Shown here: in pieces, positions 7,559 through 14,491 of the stretch
Layout of the letters: every line of letters begins with the position of its first letter
How positions within the stretch are numbered: the first letter of the stretch is position 1
Assembly (NCBI GenBank): GCA_043793345.1
Contig: JAYVXF010000316.1
Location: 1-29,556, forward strand
Direction: 5' to 3'
Length of the DNA: 29,556 nucleotides
DNA from: UKL13-2 sp043793345
Lineage (GTDB): Bacteria > Pseudomonadota > Gammaproteobacteria > Burkholderiales > Usitatibacteraceae
Made by a program: the position numbers and the translations under genes
Notes under the pieces: generated by a model
What the model saw: the letters and a program-made list of their open reading frames with translations, nothing else
Database searches by the model: none
Told to the model about the DNA's origin: nothing

Positions 7559-8410
7559 ATGGCACGAAGGCAGAAAACGACTCCCTTGGAGGATTTACTA
7601 ACGTTTGTGTCGTTACTGCCGTGGTGGGCAGGCGTCGGCTTGGCTGTGGCAAGTTACGTCGTGCTGCACGCGATGGCGATGTCGGATGCGCCGAAGCCCG
7701 CGGATATTCACCAGATAGGGTCATTCTTCGCGGGGACGTTGGTAAGGTCGATCGCGGCTATCGGGCAGTATTTGCTGCCACCGATCTGCCTGCTGGGGGC
7801 GGGCGTTTCTGCGTGGTACCACCGCCGTCGCAAGACGCTCGTGGACACCGTCGCAAATAGCGATGCTGCTGATGCACTGGATGGCATGACGTGGCATGAA
7901 TTTGAAGTGACGGTGGGTGAGGCGTTTCGCCTGGACGGATTTCGTGTCGAGGAACGCGGCGGGTCTGGCGCGGACGGCGGTATCGATCTGGTGCTTTACA
8001 AAGAGAATGAGAAATTCTTCGTGCAGTGTAAGCAGTGGAAGGCCTACAAAGTCGGCGTGAATGTGGTGCGCGAGCTGTTTGGCGTGATGGCCGCGAAGGG
8101 CGCGGCAGGTGGATTTGTGGTCACGTCAGGCAGCTTCACCAAGGACGCGACTGAGTTTGCATCCGGGCGAAACATCGTACTTGTCGATGGCTTAATTTTG
8201 TTCGATATGATCAAGCACGCGGGCGGCGTTCCGGTCGGTCGCGCGGCAGCACCAGCTATTGTTAAATCGGCGCAAGACGCTGGTGTTGCATGCCCGGTGT
8301 GCGGCTGCGCAATGCTTCAACGCGTTGCCAAACAGGGCGCTAATGCAGGCAAGCAATTTTGGGGATGCTCCACCTATCCGGCATGCAAAGGCACGCGGGC
8401 GTTTGGCTAG
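7559..8410 (+). CDS. Membrane-anchored Mrr-type restriction endonuclease with C-terminal zinc ribbon
   Basis: A 283-residue protein in three parts. Two membrane helices lie at about residues 13-40 and 62-88, with RRRK at the end of the second. An Mrr_cat nuclease domain at about 110-225 has MTWHEFE, GGSGADGGIDLVL (D139, D143) and FFVQCKQW (Q156-C-K158), the usual D...QxK active site of the PD-(D/E)xK superfamily. A topoisomerase I-type C4 zinc ribbon at about 245-283 has CPVCGC and FWGCSTYPACKGTR. I chose ATG 7559 over a TTG at 7553; the ribosome binding site is weak. The helices predict a cytoplasmic nuclease held at the inner membrane. It follows the restriction-modification gene by 90 bases on the same strand. 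Related proteins are generally linked to cutting of foreign or modified DNA, but no target can be read here. Confidence 0.87.
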   Translation: MARRQKTTPLEDLLTFVSLLPWWAGVGLAVASYVVLHAMAMSDAPKPADIHQIGSFFAGTLVRSIAAIGQYLLPPICLLGAGVSAWYHRRRKTLVDTVANSDAADALDGMTWHEFEVTVGEAFRLDGFRVEERGGSGADGGIDLVLYKENEKFFVQCKQWKAYKVGVNVVRELFGVMAAKGAAGGFVVTSGSFTKDATEFASGRNIVLVDGLILFDMIKHAGGVPVGRAAAPAIVKSAQDAGVACPVCGCAMLQRVAKQGANAGKQFWGCSTYPACKGTRAFG

Positions 8411-8738
8411 CGGTTGGTGATTATTGGGGAAAGACACGGTGTTTTATGCGAAACCCTGGCGCTCGCGAGTCTTTCAGGGCGTGAAAAAAATGCTCTAAAG
8501 TGACTGGTTTGCATTTTTTTGCAAACTCCCCGCCCAGCTTGCCGTTCCAGCCAAAACAGCCCGTAAACCCGCGCCAAATATAGAGTTTCACGCGCAGCGA
8601 TCAAACACTGATCAACGGCGCGCTGAAAAAAGCCGTTGCCGGCGAAACGCTTGCGAACCAATTGCGCACGCTGATGCGGGAGCAGTTGGCGCACGACAAG
8701 GTACGCCAAGTTTTTATCCTGGGCATTGCCGCCGTTCA
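8411..8738. other. Gene-poor interval with a possible gene remnant
   Basis: No convincing gene fills these 328 bases. On the plus strand, codons from about 8589 to a TAA at 8740-8742 read as a natural-looking helical peptide (QTLINGALKKAVAGE, then LRTLMREQLAHDKVRQVF). However, an in-frame TAG lies just upstream and there is no good start, so it may be the end of a decayed gene. On the minus strand a 110-codon frame starts with GTG overlapping the deacetylase stop; its product matches nothing I know. A 7-bp perfect hairpin GTTTGCA/TGCAAAC with a T-only loop lies at 8507-8526. Confidence 0.35.
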
Positions 8739-9551
8739 CTAACTTCGCGCGCCGGTAGCCCCAATCGTTTGCACCGTCCGTCCGCGCAAGGTCACAAACT
8801 GCACGCCGCGCCGAATCAAACCGGGCAACGCATCCCGCAGCGCTTCGGCACTTGCCGATGCGGGCTTGTTCATGTGGGCGATGATGATGTCGCCTGACTT
8901 CACCGTGTTGAGGCGCGCGATAATTTCACGCCGGGGGAGTGTGGCGCCCGCATCGGCGTTGACCGAAAATCCTGCGATCCGATAACCCATCGCCTCAATC
9001 GCTCCGATCGCGGCACGATCATAGAGCGCGGTCGCACCGCGATACCACTGCGGGCGCGGCACGCCGGTGGCGGCAATGGCGCTGGCACCACCTTCGATTT
9101 CATCGCGCAAATGGGCGATGTCGGGCTCACCGCGCAAACCATACACGCGCTTGTCCAGGCCGATTACGGCGGGCACATGTGCGGCACCGTGATCTTCGAT
9201 GACGAACAATTGCGGATGCGCGTTGAGTAACGCGATACCTTCTGGATGCCGATCAATCCATTTGCGGGTGGCGAAAATTGTCGCCGGCACGTGTAGATCG
9301 ATGAGCGTCGCGATGAGATCAGCGTCAAAGCCGCCACCGCAGGCGTCGAGCGTCAACGCCACCACGTTTTCGTCGGCGCGCGTGACCAGCCGCTGATGAA
9401 TTTCAATGGGGCGTTCCGCGGCCGCCACCGCCAACGCCGCGCGCGCGACGGCTGCGTGCGAGAAAAAAACGCTCGCTACCATGCCTGCCACCACGCCGGT
9501 GGCGCGCGCGGCAGACAACGATAATCCGGAACGCATGCAATAGTTTTTCAT
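8739..9551 (-). CDS. Polysaccharide deacetylase-like (NodB fold) exported protein
   Basis: A 270-residue protein with an N-terminal signal-like segment (about residues 13-38, ending SHAAVARA). NodB-family motifs are recognisable but divergent: LTLDACGGGFD at motif 1 (where TFDDG is usual), EDHGAAH at motif 2 supplying the two histidines, WYRGATALYD at motif 3, and GDIIIAHMNKP at motif 5. The TLDACGG version of motif 1 is a known subgroup, so metal-dependent removal of acyl groups from a periplasmic carbohydrate is likely but the substrate is unknown. I chose ATG 9551; another ATG at 9536 is possible and neither has a strong ribosome binding site. A longer frame to 9671 runs into low-quality sequence and the terminator at 9672. 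Confidence 0.8.
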   Translation of the reverse strand: MKNYCMRSGLSLSAARATGVVAGMVASVFFSHAAVARAALAVAAAERPIEIHQRLVTRADENVVALTLDACGGGFDADLIATLIDLHVPATIFATRKWIDRHPEGIALLNAHPQLFVIEDHGAAHVPAVIGLDKRVYGLRGEPDIAHLRDEIEGGASAIAATGVPRPQWYRGATALYDRAAIGAIEAMGYRIAGFSVNADAGATLPRREIIARLNTVKSGDIIIAHMNKPASASAEALRDALPGLIRRGVQFVTLRGRTVQTIGATGARS

Positions 9552-9671
9552 GCTGCTATAACGCGCCGGGCGGCGATTGGTTGAATGGTTGCCGGGACGC
9601 AAACGTAAATGATTGAAACACGAACGCCAGTAAGCGCTACCCGCGAAAAACGCAAAGATTGATTTCGACAT

Positions 9672-9703
9672 AAAAAACGGCGTAGCGAAGTCGGCCGTTT
9701 TTT
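9672..9703 (-). terminator. Intrinsic terminator hairpin
   Basis: AAAAAACGGC (9672-9681) pairs perfectly with GCCGTTTTTT (9694-9703). It has A and T runs at both ends, so it could work in either direction. On the minus strand it lies about 165 bases after the unrecognised gene ending at 9868 and upstream of the deacetylase gene, separating the two. Confidence 0.75.
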
Positions 9704-9867
9704 CATTGCAAGTAACGCAGGTTTTGCTGCCGCACGACCACGGCCAACGTTACACAATCACAAACCTTCTCGAGGCGCGAGCCGGTGATTTCGCATCGCT
9801 TTCGGCGACGCTCAGACGGATGTCAATGATCCAGTCGCGCGCAGAGGCGGGCACCTCACCGACCGGG

Positions 9868-10239
9868 TTAGGGATTCTGCGCAATATCCTCAAGACATTC
9901 GCGCCCCTTTGCCGTGATTTCAAAATGACCCGCCGTCGCGGTGGCAACGATGTGACCCTTTCTGCCGAGGAACGTGGCGACCGTTGCGTCAAGTTTTGAT
10001 TCCGCATCGACGCTGAGCGCGCGCAAGCCGGCAACACAGTTTTTGATGAACAGCGCCTCGGCACCTTTCTCGGTTAACGCAAAGCTGCCGTCTTTTTTTG
10101 AGATCAAAAATTTGATGCCGACCAGATGTTTTGCGTTTCTGGCGATACAGGCGCTGGGCTTGGCAGTCTTGCCGGGCTTGGGCGCATTTTTAACTTGTTC
10201 GAGTGCGTCGTATTCATCCCTGCTCAAGCGATGGCTCAT
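9868..10239 (-). CDS. Unrecognised 123-residue protein, possible duplicated winged-helix
   Basis: I do not recognise this protein. It is soluble and basic in its first third (VKNAPKPGKTAKPSACIARN). Two similar segments are visible: FLISKKDGSFALTEKGAEAL (about 46-65) and a later HIVATATAGHFEITAKGREC. Each resembles the wing and recognition end of a winged helix (strand, glycine turn, LTEKG/ITAKG). A small DNA-binding protein is therefore a guess. The start is supported by AGGA eight bases before the ATG. It is monocistronic: the terminator at 9672 lies downstream, and a palindromic element and a hairpin (10355-10374) lie upstream. Confidence 0.6.
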   Translation of the reverse strand: MSHRLSRDEYDALEQVKNAPKPGKTAKPSACIARNAKHLVGIKFLISKKDGSFALTEKGAEALFIKNCVAGLRALSVDAESKLDATVATFLGRKGHIVATATAGHFEITAKGRECLEDIAQNP

Positions 10240-10397
10240 GGTGATTTCCTGGAATTTATTTCAATCTTGCTGGTGATGTACATGGTACGGTCAGCGAGGG
10301 ATTGCCGCAAGCAAGGGTTGTGTGACCGTTCGGGGTCGACCAACCAAAACAAAACGGCGAACCGAAGCTCGCCGTGTGTTGACTACATTATATTGAA

Positions 10398-10459
10398 ACT
10401 CTAGCACTGGTGCGCCTCTTGGCGGCATTTCAGCCTGTGAACCGCGCCAGTGCTAGAGT
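10398..10459 (-). repeat. CTAG-bounded palindromic element, copy 3
   Basis: A well-preserved copy: ACTCTAGCACTGG (10398-10410) pairs perfectly with CCAGTGCTAGAGT (10447-10459). The inner part carries GTGCGCCTCTTGG and CTGTGAACCGCGCC. It lies in a 318-base gap (10240-10557) that otherwise contains only a small hairpin, CGGCGA/TCGCCG at 10355-10374, and no visible gene. Confidence 0.9.
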
Positions 10460-10557
10460 CTATAACTTGTACGCATGCCCTTCTGCTGATGATCGAACAT
10501 TATTTTCTCCCAATTGCCGTGCGAAAAATTCGCAATGTCCCGGCGGCGATGCAGTAA

Positions 10558-10821
10558 TTATTTTGCAGCAATCAGGAAATTGGCGACTGGATCGGCGTGA
10601 CGCGATGCGGTGACGACGATCATATCCATTCTGACAATTGGCGCGTGGCGCGGTGCGGTGATGACGATGGTTTCCATGTGTTGTAATTCCATTTGCGCGG
10701 CTTTGTCGGCGTGTGCGCTGTTGCTGGTGACGATGCTTGCGACAATGGCGATGAAGGTGGCGGCCAGGAGAATTGCGGAAGCGACGTTGTCTTTGAGGCT
10801 GCTGGTGAATTGGCTTTTCAT
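10558..10821 (-). CDS. Small exported protein with two TonB-box-like segments
   Basis: An 87-residue protein preceded by a strong AAGGAG site. Residues about 14-37 form a hydrophobic signal or anchor segment (NVASAILLAATFIAIVASIV) ending NSAHA, a plausible cleavage site. The mature part is only about 50 residues and contains a tandem repeat: METIVITAPRHAP and MDMIVVTASRHADP. Both resemble the ETIVVTA TonB box found at the N-terminus of TonB-dependent receptors, but no receptor follows. I know of no assigned function. It could be an isolated receptor N-terminus or a small periplasmic peptide; the good ribosome binding site and conserved reading frame argue that it is made. Confidence 0.6.
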   Translation of the reverse strand: MKSQFTSSLKDNVASAILLAATFIAIVASIVTSNSAHADKAAQMELQHMETIVITAPRHAPIVRMDMIVVTASRHADPVANFLIAAK

Positions 10822-11006
10822 GATCTTGCTCCTTGGTGGTTAAGTGGTGCTGCGTTGGTTGATGCCGTCACTTTATGTGGCCGCATCGCGGTACTCAAAT
10901 GGATTGCGACGAAATGAACAAAATGCCGACCGAACCGGCGCGGGCGTCGATATTCCGACTGGGTGTTGACATTTGAGGGTGCGTTTTGCGGTCGCGAATA
11001 GTTTCC

Positions 11007-11034
11007 TTGCGCGGCCTCGTGCGCTTGCTACAAT
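11007..11034 (+). promoter_or_regulatory. Candidate sigma70 promoter for the BPSS1780-type gene
   Basis: TTGCGC (11007-11012) and TACAAT (11029-11034) are separated by 16 bases, placing the start of transcription near 11041 and leaving a leader of about 24 bases before the ATG at 11065. This is a by-eye prediction. Confidence 0.45.
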
Positions 11035-11064
11035 CAATTTCACGACACACTGGAGAAGCTGGCG

Positions 11065-11883
11065 ATGGAAACCCCGAACGATCCTAAATTCAATCCCTAC
11101 CGGCCGGCAGAGACCGGCACGCCAGCGCTAACAGAAGGCGCCCAGAACGCCGCAGCGGCCTATGTTCCTGATGGTCGTACCGTCGCAGCAGGTGAGGGGC
11201 TGGAATGGCTGGTCGCGGCTTGGCGGCTGTTCGTCGCGGCACCGGTAATGTGGATGGTGATGGTGGTGTTGTATGCGGTGTTCATGCTGGTGCTCGCATT
11301 CGTGCCGGTGGTCGGCACGTTGTTTGGGTTTTTGCTTTATGGCGTCATCTCGGCGGGCTGGCTGGCGGGTGCGGCCGCAGTGGCGCGTGGCGAAAACCTC
11401 GAGCTCGACCATTTGTTCGCGGGGCTTAAGGGCAAACCCGCGCCGCTATTTGTGCTGGGTGCTTGTTACGCGGCCGGGCTGATCGCGATCACGTTACTGG
11501 TCATTATTGCGCTCGCGGTCGGCTTGGCGTCCAGCGGCCTGTTCAGCACCATCATGTCGGGCAGCCTGCCTGATGTCACTGCACTGATGGGCGCATTGGT
11601 GGTTGTCTTGCTCGGCCTGGCGCTGGTGGCGCCGTTACTGGCGGCGCTCTGGTTCGCGCCGGCGCTGGTTTATTTTCACGACGTGCCGCCGACGAAAGCG
11701 CTCAAGGTAAGTTTCCTCGCGTGCCTCAACAATTGGTTGCCATTTTTGGTCTACGGTGTCTTGCTGCTGGTGCTGTTTTTGATCGCCGCCATTCCGTTCG
11801 GGCTCGGCCTGCTGGTGGTGGGGCCACTGGCATTCATCTCCGCATACACGAGCTATCGTTCGGTGTTTGCAGAAGGCGCGTAA
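11065..11883 (+). CDS. BPSS1780-type multi-pass membrane protein
   Basis: A 272-residue protein with a hydrophilic N-terminus (about 1-45, PNDPKFNPYRP start) followed by VAAGEGLEWLVAAWRLFVAAPVMW and about six hydrophobic segments. The GEGLEWLVAAWRLF signature and the FAPALVYFHDVPPTKALKVS motif before the last helices match the BPSS1780 family of betaproteobacterial inner-membrane proteins. No biochemical function is established. The start has a GGAG-like site (CTGGAGAAGC) upstream. It is a single-gene unit with a promoter candidate at 11007 and the terminator at 11930, convergent with the DUF3016 gene. Confidence 0.8.
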   Translation: METPNDPKFNPYRPAETGTPALTEGAQNAAAAYVPDGRTVAAGEGLEWLVAAWRLFVAAPVMWMVMVVLYAVFMLVLAFVPVVGTLFGFLLYGVISAGWLAGAAAVARGENLELDHLFAGLKGKPAPLFVLGACYAAGLIAITLLVIIALAVGLASSGLFSTIMSGSLPDVTALMGALVVVLLGLALVAPLLAALWFAPALVYFHDVPPTKALKVSFLACLNNWLPFLVYGVLLLVLFLIAAIPFGLGLLVVGPLAFISAYTSYRSVFAEGA

Positions 11884-11929
11884 TTTTTTTGCGGTCGCGG
11901 CGCGCGTTGAACCCGTTTGGTGCGGCTGC

Positions 11930-11965
11930 AAATAAAAACGGCGAAAAAATTCGCCGTTTTTATTT
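11930..11965. terminator. Bidirectional intrinsic terminator
   Basis: A perfect 16-bp stem, AAATAAAAACGGCGAA (11930-11945) with TTCGCCGTTTTTATTT (11950-11965), has a 4-base loop. It lies between two convergent genes and carries A/T runs on both sides, so it can end both transcripts. Confidence 0.9.
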
Positions 11966-11984
11966 AATCTTCACCGCGTGAACG

Positions 11985-12479
11985 CTATTGCTTGATCACC
12001 GTTTTGAACCATTCGTCAAGCATGCGTTTTTCATAGCGTAGCGGCTCGCTGGCTGAATAGTGACTGAGATACGTGCCGTGATTCAGATAATTCATATCGG
12101 ACAAGCGCGCATCGCCACTCTTCAGCACCTTGCCATCGGCTTCCACGCTGTAATGCAGCTGGATGACCGGCCAGTCGGCACCACCTCTCAAGATGCGGAT
12201 GTCATGGCCGAAACGCGTGTTCGGCTCGATTCGTCCGGCCAAATCGATGTCCTGCACCTCGACCTTCAGATCCTGTCCCGGCGGCAGCGTGGCACCGAGT
12301 TTGTCGAAATGCCCGCGCAGATCTTTCATCACGCGCTCTCTATCCCAGGACGCGAACGGCATATCGGCGTAGCGTTCCGGCTGGGTGAAAGTGACCGTTA
12401 CGGTCGCGATTGCGTTGCTTGCCACGAAGCTTAAGGCAGCGCTCGATGCGACCAATATCAAACGTAAATATCGTGTCAT
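11985..12479 (-). CDS. DUF3016 exported protein
   Basis: A 164-residue protein starting MTRYLRLILVASSAALSFVA, a clear signal peptide. The mature part shows VTVTFTQPERYADM, then DLAGRIEPN and later DARLSDMNYL, which match the DUF3016 family (periplasmic proteins of unknown function in Proteobacteria). ATG 12479 is preceded by AAGGAA; the longer frame to 12533 would put the signal peptide inside the protein, so I reject it. It is convergent with the BPSS1780-type gene through a shared terminator. Confidence 0.82.
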   Translation of the reverse strand: MTRYLRLILVASSAALSFVASNAIATVTVTFTQPERYADMPFASWDRERVMKDLRGHFDKLGATLPPGQDLKVEVQDIDLAGRIEPNTRFGHDIRILRGGADWPVIQLHYSVEADGKVLKSGDARLSDMNYLNHGTYLSHYSASEPLRYEKRMLDEWFKTVIKQ

Positions 12480-12587
12480 GGTGATTCCTTTCAACGACTG
12501 GAAGAAGGAGAAAATAATACTACTCCTAATCAATCAGACCCGTTGCGGGGTGAAAAGTTGCTGCCTGCCATGTTGGCTAAACGCAAC

Positions 12588-12640
12588 ATCCATGCGCCTT
12601 GCAGGGCATAATGCCTTGAAACGCCGCGCCAGTGCTTGAT
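12588..12640 (-). repeat. CTAG-bounded palindromic element, copy 4 (degenerate)
   Basis: On the minus strand it reads AAGCACTGGCGCGGCGTTTC, then AAGGCATTATGCCC and AAGGCGCATGG. The left arm is intact except that CTAG has become CAAG; the right end is eroded. It lies between the DUF3016 gene and the end of aroB. Confidence 0.7.
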
Positions 12641-12666
12641 CTCGGCTTATGATATTTTCCGAAACT

Positions 12667-13800
12667 TTACAAGTCTGTCGTTGCCCGCGTATCCAGAAAA
12701 GCGCGAATGCGTGCGCTGCTCACGGTCGCATCGACGACGGATGCGCCGATATTTTTCAGCAGAATCAACCGAACCGCGCCGCCCTCATTCTTTTTGTCCC
12801 GGCTCATGTGTTCAAGCATCACCTCGCTCGCGATGTTGGGGCTCGTGATCGGCAAACCGGCGGATGCGATGAGCGCAATGATGCGGCGCTGCGCTGTCGC
12901 GTCGAGGCGCCCCAGTTGATGCGAGAGCTGCGTCGCCAGCACCATGCCGCCAGCGACCGCCTCGCCGTGCAACCACACGCCGTATCCCAGCGCGGTCTCG
13001 ATCGCGTGGCCAAACGTATGGCCGAGATTGAGCAGTGCGCGGCCACCCTCGCTGGCGGTTTCGCGTTCGTCTGCGGCCACCACTTGCGCCTTGATTTCGC
13101 AGCAGCGCTTGATCGCGTAGGCCAGCGCAGCGGCGTCGCGGCGGTTGAGCGCGTCGATGTTGGCCTCCAGCCAATCAAAAAATGCGACGTCGAGGCCGAT
13201 GCCGTATTTGATCACTTCAGCGAGACCGGATCGATACTCACGATCCGGCAGCGTTTTCAATGTATCGGTATCGGCGAGCACCAATAGCGGCTGATAAAAA
13301 GCGCCGATCATGTTTTTGCCGCGCGGGTGATTGATCGCAGTCTTGCCGCCGACACTTGAATCGACTTGTGCCAATAGCGTCGTTGGAATTTGAATGAACG
13401 GCACACCGCGCTGGTAGGTCGCCGCAGCAAAGCCTACGATGTCGCCAATCACGCCGCCACCTAGCGCAATGAGAGTGGTTTTGCGATCACACGCATGCTC
13501 GAGCAAGGCATCAAATATGAGATTTAACGCGGGCCAGTCTTTGAATCGCTCACCATCGGGCAGACAAATCGATAGCACCTCAACGCCGTGTTCCCGTAAC
13601 GCACTGGCGAACGCTTCGCCGTAGAGCGGAAAGAGAGTTTCGTTGGTGACGAGAGCCACGCGTGGGGCGGGCAAATAAGGCAGCAGGCTTCTCGCGTCGG
13701 CAAGCAGCGCCGCGCCAATCAGAATTGGGTAACTACGCTCGCCGAGAGAAACCTGCAGCGTGGTCGTGGTGGGTGCGTCAAGGGTCATCGTGGTCGTCAT
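12667..13800 (-). CDS. aroB: 3-dehydroquinate synthase
   Basis: A 377-residue protein that converts DAHP to 3-dehydroquinate, the second step of the shikimate pathway, in the cytoplasm with NAD+ and a divalent metal. Visible signatures: VTNETLFPLYGE near the N-terminus, GGGVIGDIVGFAAATYQRG (NAD-binding loop), IPTTLLAQVDSSVGGKT, and the metal-ligand regions SGLAEVIKYG, NLGHTFGHAIE and WLHGEAVAGG. Length is normal. The start ATG overlaps the end of aroK (ATGA type), so the two are co-translated. An in-frame ATG at 13788 is also possible. Gene order pilQ-aroK-aroB is standard in Betaproteobacteria. Confidence 0.97.
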   Translation of the reverse strand: MTTTMTLDAPTTTTLQVSLGERSYPILIGAALLADARSLLPYLPAPRVALVTNETLFPLYGEAFASALREHGVEVLSICLPDGERFKDWPALNLIFDALLEHACDRKTTLIALGGGVIGDIVGFAAATYQRGVPFIQIPTTLLAQVDSSVGGKTAINHPRGKNMIGAFYQPLLVLADTDTLKTLPDREYRSGLAEVIKYGIGLDVAFFDWLEANIDALNRRDAAALAYAIKRCCEIKAQVVAADERETASEGGRALLNLGHTFGHAIETALGYGVWLHGEAVAGGMVLATQLSHQLGRLDATAQRRIIALIASAGLPITSPNIASEVMLEHMSRDKKNEGGAVRLILLKNIGASVVDATVSSARIRAFLDTRATTDL

Positions 13801-14360
13801 GGCGGTGGTGCGGGAGTTTCCCAGAGGTGATTTTGCACCAGTCGCCCGGCAATATCCTGCGCGAGTCGCGTGACCTTTGGGTAGCCTGCAGTATCGACGA
13901 CCAAATCGGCGGTTTCGGCGTATAGCGGCTCGCGGATGGCGAGCAGTGATGCGAGGACGGCGCGCGGATTTTCTGCGCGCAGCAACGGTCGCTTGCTGTC
14001 ATGCTGGGTTCGTGCCCAGAGATCATCGAGCTTTGCGCGAAGGTAAACGACGACGCCGGTTGCGCGCATCAGCGCACGATTTTCTGCCAGCAAAACAGAT
14101 CCTCCGCCGGTGGCCACCAAAATATCGGCGCGTTGACTCAATTCATTGATCAGCGCGCTCTCGCGCTGGCGAAATCCGGTCTCACCTTCCAGTTCAAAGA
14201 TGGTGGCAATGGCCACGCCGGTACGCGCGGTGAGCGCGTGATCCGCATCGACGAAGGTGAGGCGAAGGCACTTGGCCAGCGCGCGTCCGATGGTGCTCTT
14301 GCCGGAGCCGGGCATACCGATTAAATAGATATTGCGCTTTTTTTCTGGCATCGGAGACAT
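13797..14360 (-). CDS. aroK: Shikimate kinase
   Basis: A 187-residue kinase that phosphorylates shikimate with ATP. The Walker A loop GMPGSGKST lies near the N-terminus, followed by FVDADHAL (shikimate and Mg2+ binding), ETGFRQRE, ATGGGSVL and the lid region with KRPLLRAENPR. A longer frame reaches a GTG at 14399, but that codon sits within the T-tract of the terminator at 14402, so I take ATG 14360 (MSPMPEKK) or ATG 14351. Neither has a clear ribosome binding site. It overlaps aroB by four bases. Confidence 0.95.
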   Translation of the reverse strand: MSPMPEKKRNIYLIGMPGSGKSTIGRALAKCLRLTFVDADHALTARTGVAIATIFELEGETGFRQRESALINELSQRADILVATGGGSVLLAENRALMRATGVVVYLRAKLDDLWARTQHDSKRPLLRAENPRAVLASLLAIREPLYAETADLVVDTAGYPKVTRLAQDIAGRLVQNHLWETPAPPP

Positions 14361-14401
14361 CGCTGCTGCGGCGGCAATCGGGGACAACAAAATAATCACG
14401 G

Positions 14402-14436
14402 ATAAAATAAAAACGGGGCACTCTTGCGAGCGCCCC
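14402..14436 (-). terminator. Intrinsic terminator between pilQ and aroK
   Basis: On the minus strand GGGGCGCTC and GAGTGCCCC form a 9-bp stem (one G-U pair) with a GCAA loop, directly followed by GTTTTTATTTTAT. This is a strong rho-independent terminator about 55 bases after the pilQ stop and about 40 bases before the aroK start, so aroKB transcription must depend on read-through or its own promoter. Confidence 0.85.
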
Positions 14437-14491
14437 GGGCGAATGCGAAATGCGCGGGCTGCGGACGTCGACTACAAGGTCAATACAAAAA

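Noticed and set aside
8507..8526. Hairpin GTTTGCA/TGCAAAC as a terminator
   Set aside because: The stem is only seven pairs and A/T-rich, the T-run is in the loop and not after the stem, and it lies about 100 bases past the Mrr gene.
8407..8739. Minus-strand 110-codon frame with GTG overlapping the deacetylase stop
   Set aside because: No ribosome binding site, no recognisable family, a biased composition in its second half, and a competing plus-strand peptide remnant; noted only within the gap entry.
12649..13287. Plus-strand frame of 212 codons opposite aroB
   Set aside because: It lies entirely opposite conserved aroB and its peptide looks like a mirror frame of that gene.
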